A DNA stretch of 64,000 nucleotides, from contig NZ_CP036267.1 of the NCBI RefSeq assembly GCF_007744255.1, forward strand, positions 4,506,001-4,570,000. The letters are read 5' to 3'. Under the pieces are notes generated by a model, which saw nothing but the letters and a program-made list of their open reading frames with translations, ran no database searches and had not been told where the DNA came from. Position numbers and translations under genes: made by a program. The stretch's first letter is position 1. Each line of letters opens with the position of its first letter. Positions 63,218 through 64,000 of the stretch are shown piece after piece. This DNA is from Thalassoglobus polymorphus. Lineage in GTDB: Bacteria > Planctomycetota > Planctomycetia > Planctomycetales > Planctomycetaceae.

Positions 63218-63948
63218 TTTTGCTTTTGAAAACAAGCAGAATCGCAGAGACGCTCTGCGTAACAGGACACTAACTTGGGACTCTGGAACTGTGAGGGATC
63301 GCTCTGCCCTCCCCGCATTGTCTGCTTCTGAACTCCGACAATGACCAGTCCCAAAACCCCGGCGAATCGCTCGCGGTGAATGCTCTCAAAGTTCACCGAA
63401 AGACTCGGAGGGGCAGCCTCCGGAGACGAAAGAGAGGCTGAAGCCCGAAGTGAAACATCCTCTCATTTCAATCTCTCTGAGGCAGCTTTGGATCACTAAC
63501 TGAGCCTTCTGCGAACTGCTTAAGTTACGAAAGTAATTGTTGATGTATCTCCGGTTTGCGACGGCCATAAACAAAAAGAATGAACTTGTTCCACAGAACC
63601 GCAGCATCCGCATCAGCCAGAAAGGCCTTCTGGCTCAGCAAATCACGTTCTTCGAGAGCTTCGGATTTCCTGACACGATCGATACTCCAATCACGAGATT
63701 TTGACGGTTGTCGCGATAGTATTGCTGTTTAAGATGGGTTACGGCGAGTAGTTTTTCGACTTCTACCGATCGAACTGCTTGTACAGTTTCGCTTGTTTAC
63801 CTGACTGGTATGAGTTGCAACCTCGCCCATATCAGTAGAAGCTGATGTAGTTTCGATTTCTCAACAATTCTCGACGAATTGATTCAAGTTCGAGGCTTGA
63901 ACCTTTTTGCTTGAAAGTGCATTGTGAACTAGGTTGAAGTAACGGTTC

Positions 63949-63972
63949 TGAGGCCGGAATGTGCTGGCCTCA
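63949..63972. terminator. Terminator-like hairpin
   Basis: TGAGGCC / GGCCTCA with a 10-base loop, followed by only TTTG. It may end a gene outside the window. Confidence 0.35.
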
Positions 63973-64000
63973 TTTGCGCACGGATGCAGTTAATGTCAGT

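Larger units (their letters stand above)
63160..64000. other. 840-base region without supported genes at the window end
   Basis: Contains the SDR terminator and a weaker hairpin at 63949-63972. Short frames exist (63115-63396 and 63386-63613, minus strand), but none has protein-like composition or a clear ribosome binding site. No repeat A or B seen. Confidence 0.5.

Noticed and set aside
1-64000. CRISPR array, tRNA, rRNA, phage or full insertion sequence
   Set aside because: No regularly spaced direct repeats, cloverleaf, rRNA-like or transposase-like sequence was seen on reading either strand; a covariance search for tRNA was not possible here.

Overview
The window looks like chromosomal DNA of a planctomycete, probably order Planctomycetales. 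The grounds are a DUF1559 protein ending in the H-X9-DG type tail, a DUF1571 protein, a YdjY-domain secreted protein, a Tat-exported Gfo/Idh/MocA oxidoreductase, a SUMF1-type lipoprotein, a small conserved protein ending in a basic ITFEEIYDVM..LGYHK tail, and Gram-negative envelope genes (lpxB, an LptD-like barrel). There is no rRNA, tRNA, CRISPR array, phage or complete insertion sequence that I can see. By eye the base composition is balanced and quite uniform.

Layout. 1-5 kb (all minus): a histidine kinase cut by the window edge, coupled to nadB; then dapA-like / YkgJ-type cysteine-cluster protein / a metal-ABC permease fused to a DtxR-like repressor. 5-15 kb: a secreted TPR-metallopeptidase, a YdjY protein, an M16 peptidase, a DUF1559 protein and a ceramidase-like protein. 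15-23 kb: small membrane protein, YheT-type hydrolase, STAS-like protein, EamA transporter, cysteine-desulfurase-like protein, then epmB and efp head to head, and gpsA. 23-32 kb: a small conserved protein, manC overlapping ruvX, a SUMF1 lipoprotein, a glycine-rich secreted protein, a membrane protein coupled to truA, a NUDIX hydrolase and lpxB. 32-38 kb: Tat Gfo/Idh oxidoreductase, then HtrA-like protease / ECF sigma / putative anti-sigma in a row, then DUF1571. 39-50 kb: LptD-like protein, a three-gene cassette around a DUF6932-type nucleotidyltransferase, a parS-like palindrome, a second Gfo/Idh oxidoreductase, lysA, and an FHA-GAF-SpoIIE phosphatase coupled to a DinG-type helicase. 50-64 kb: a Cys-Ala-Pro-rich secreted protein, a membrane protein coupled to a TIM-barrel-like protein, a GntP permease with an extra soluble insert, a secreted zinc-ribbon protein, a PP2C phosphatase, hemB, a large TPR protein and an SDR.

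The most striking unexplained structure is a pair of interspersed repeat families. Repeat A (about 105 bp, ends reading TAGAGCA...TGCTCTA) has intact, degenerate or end-only copies at about a dozen places. Repeat B (about 83 bp, a long imperfect hairpin) has four copies. Their ends carry a TAG or TAA that serves as the stop codon of the adjoining gene in at least six cases. Two sites are fused A/B composites. One internally deleted copy of A lies inside a gene and encodes part of its signal-peptide region. Other leads are the permease-repressor fusion (architecture known from chlamydial YtgCR), the DUF6932 cassette, the parS-like site, and a DinG helicase in which one of the four Fe-S cysteines is a serine.
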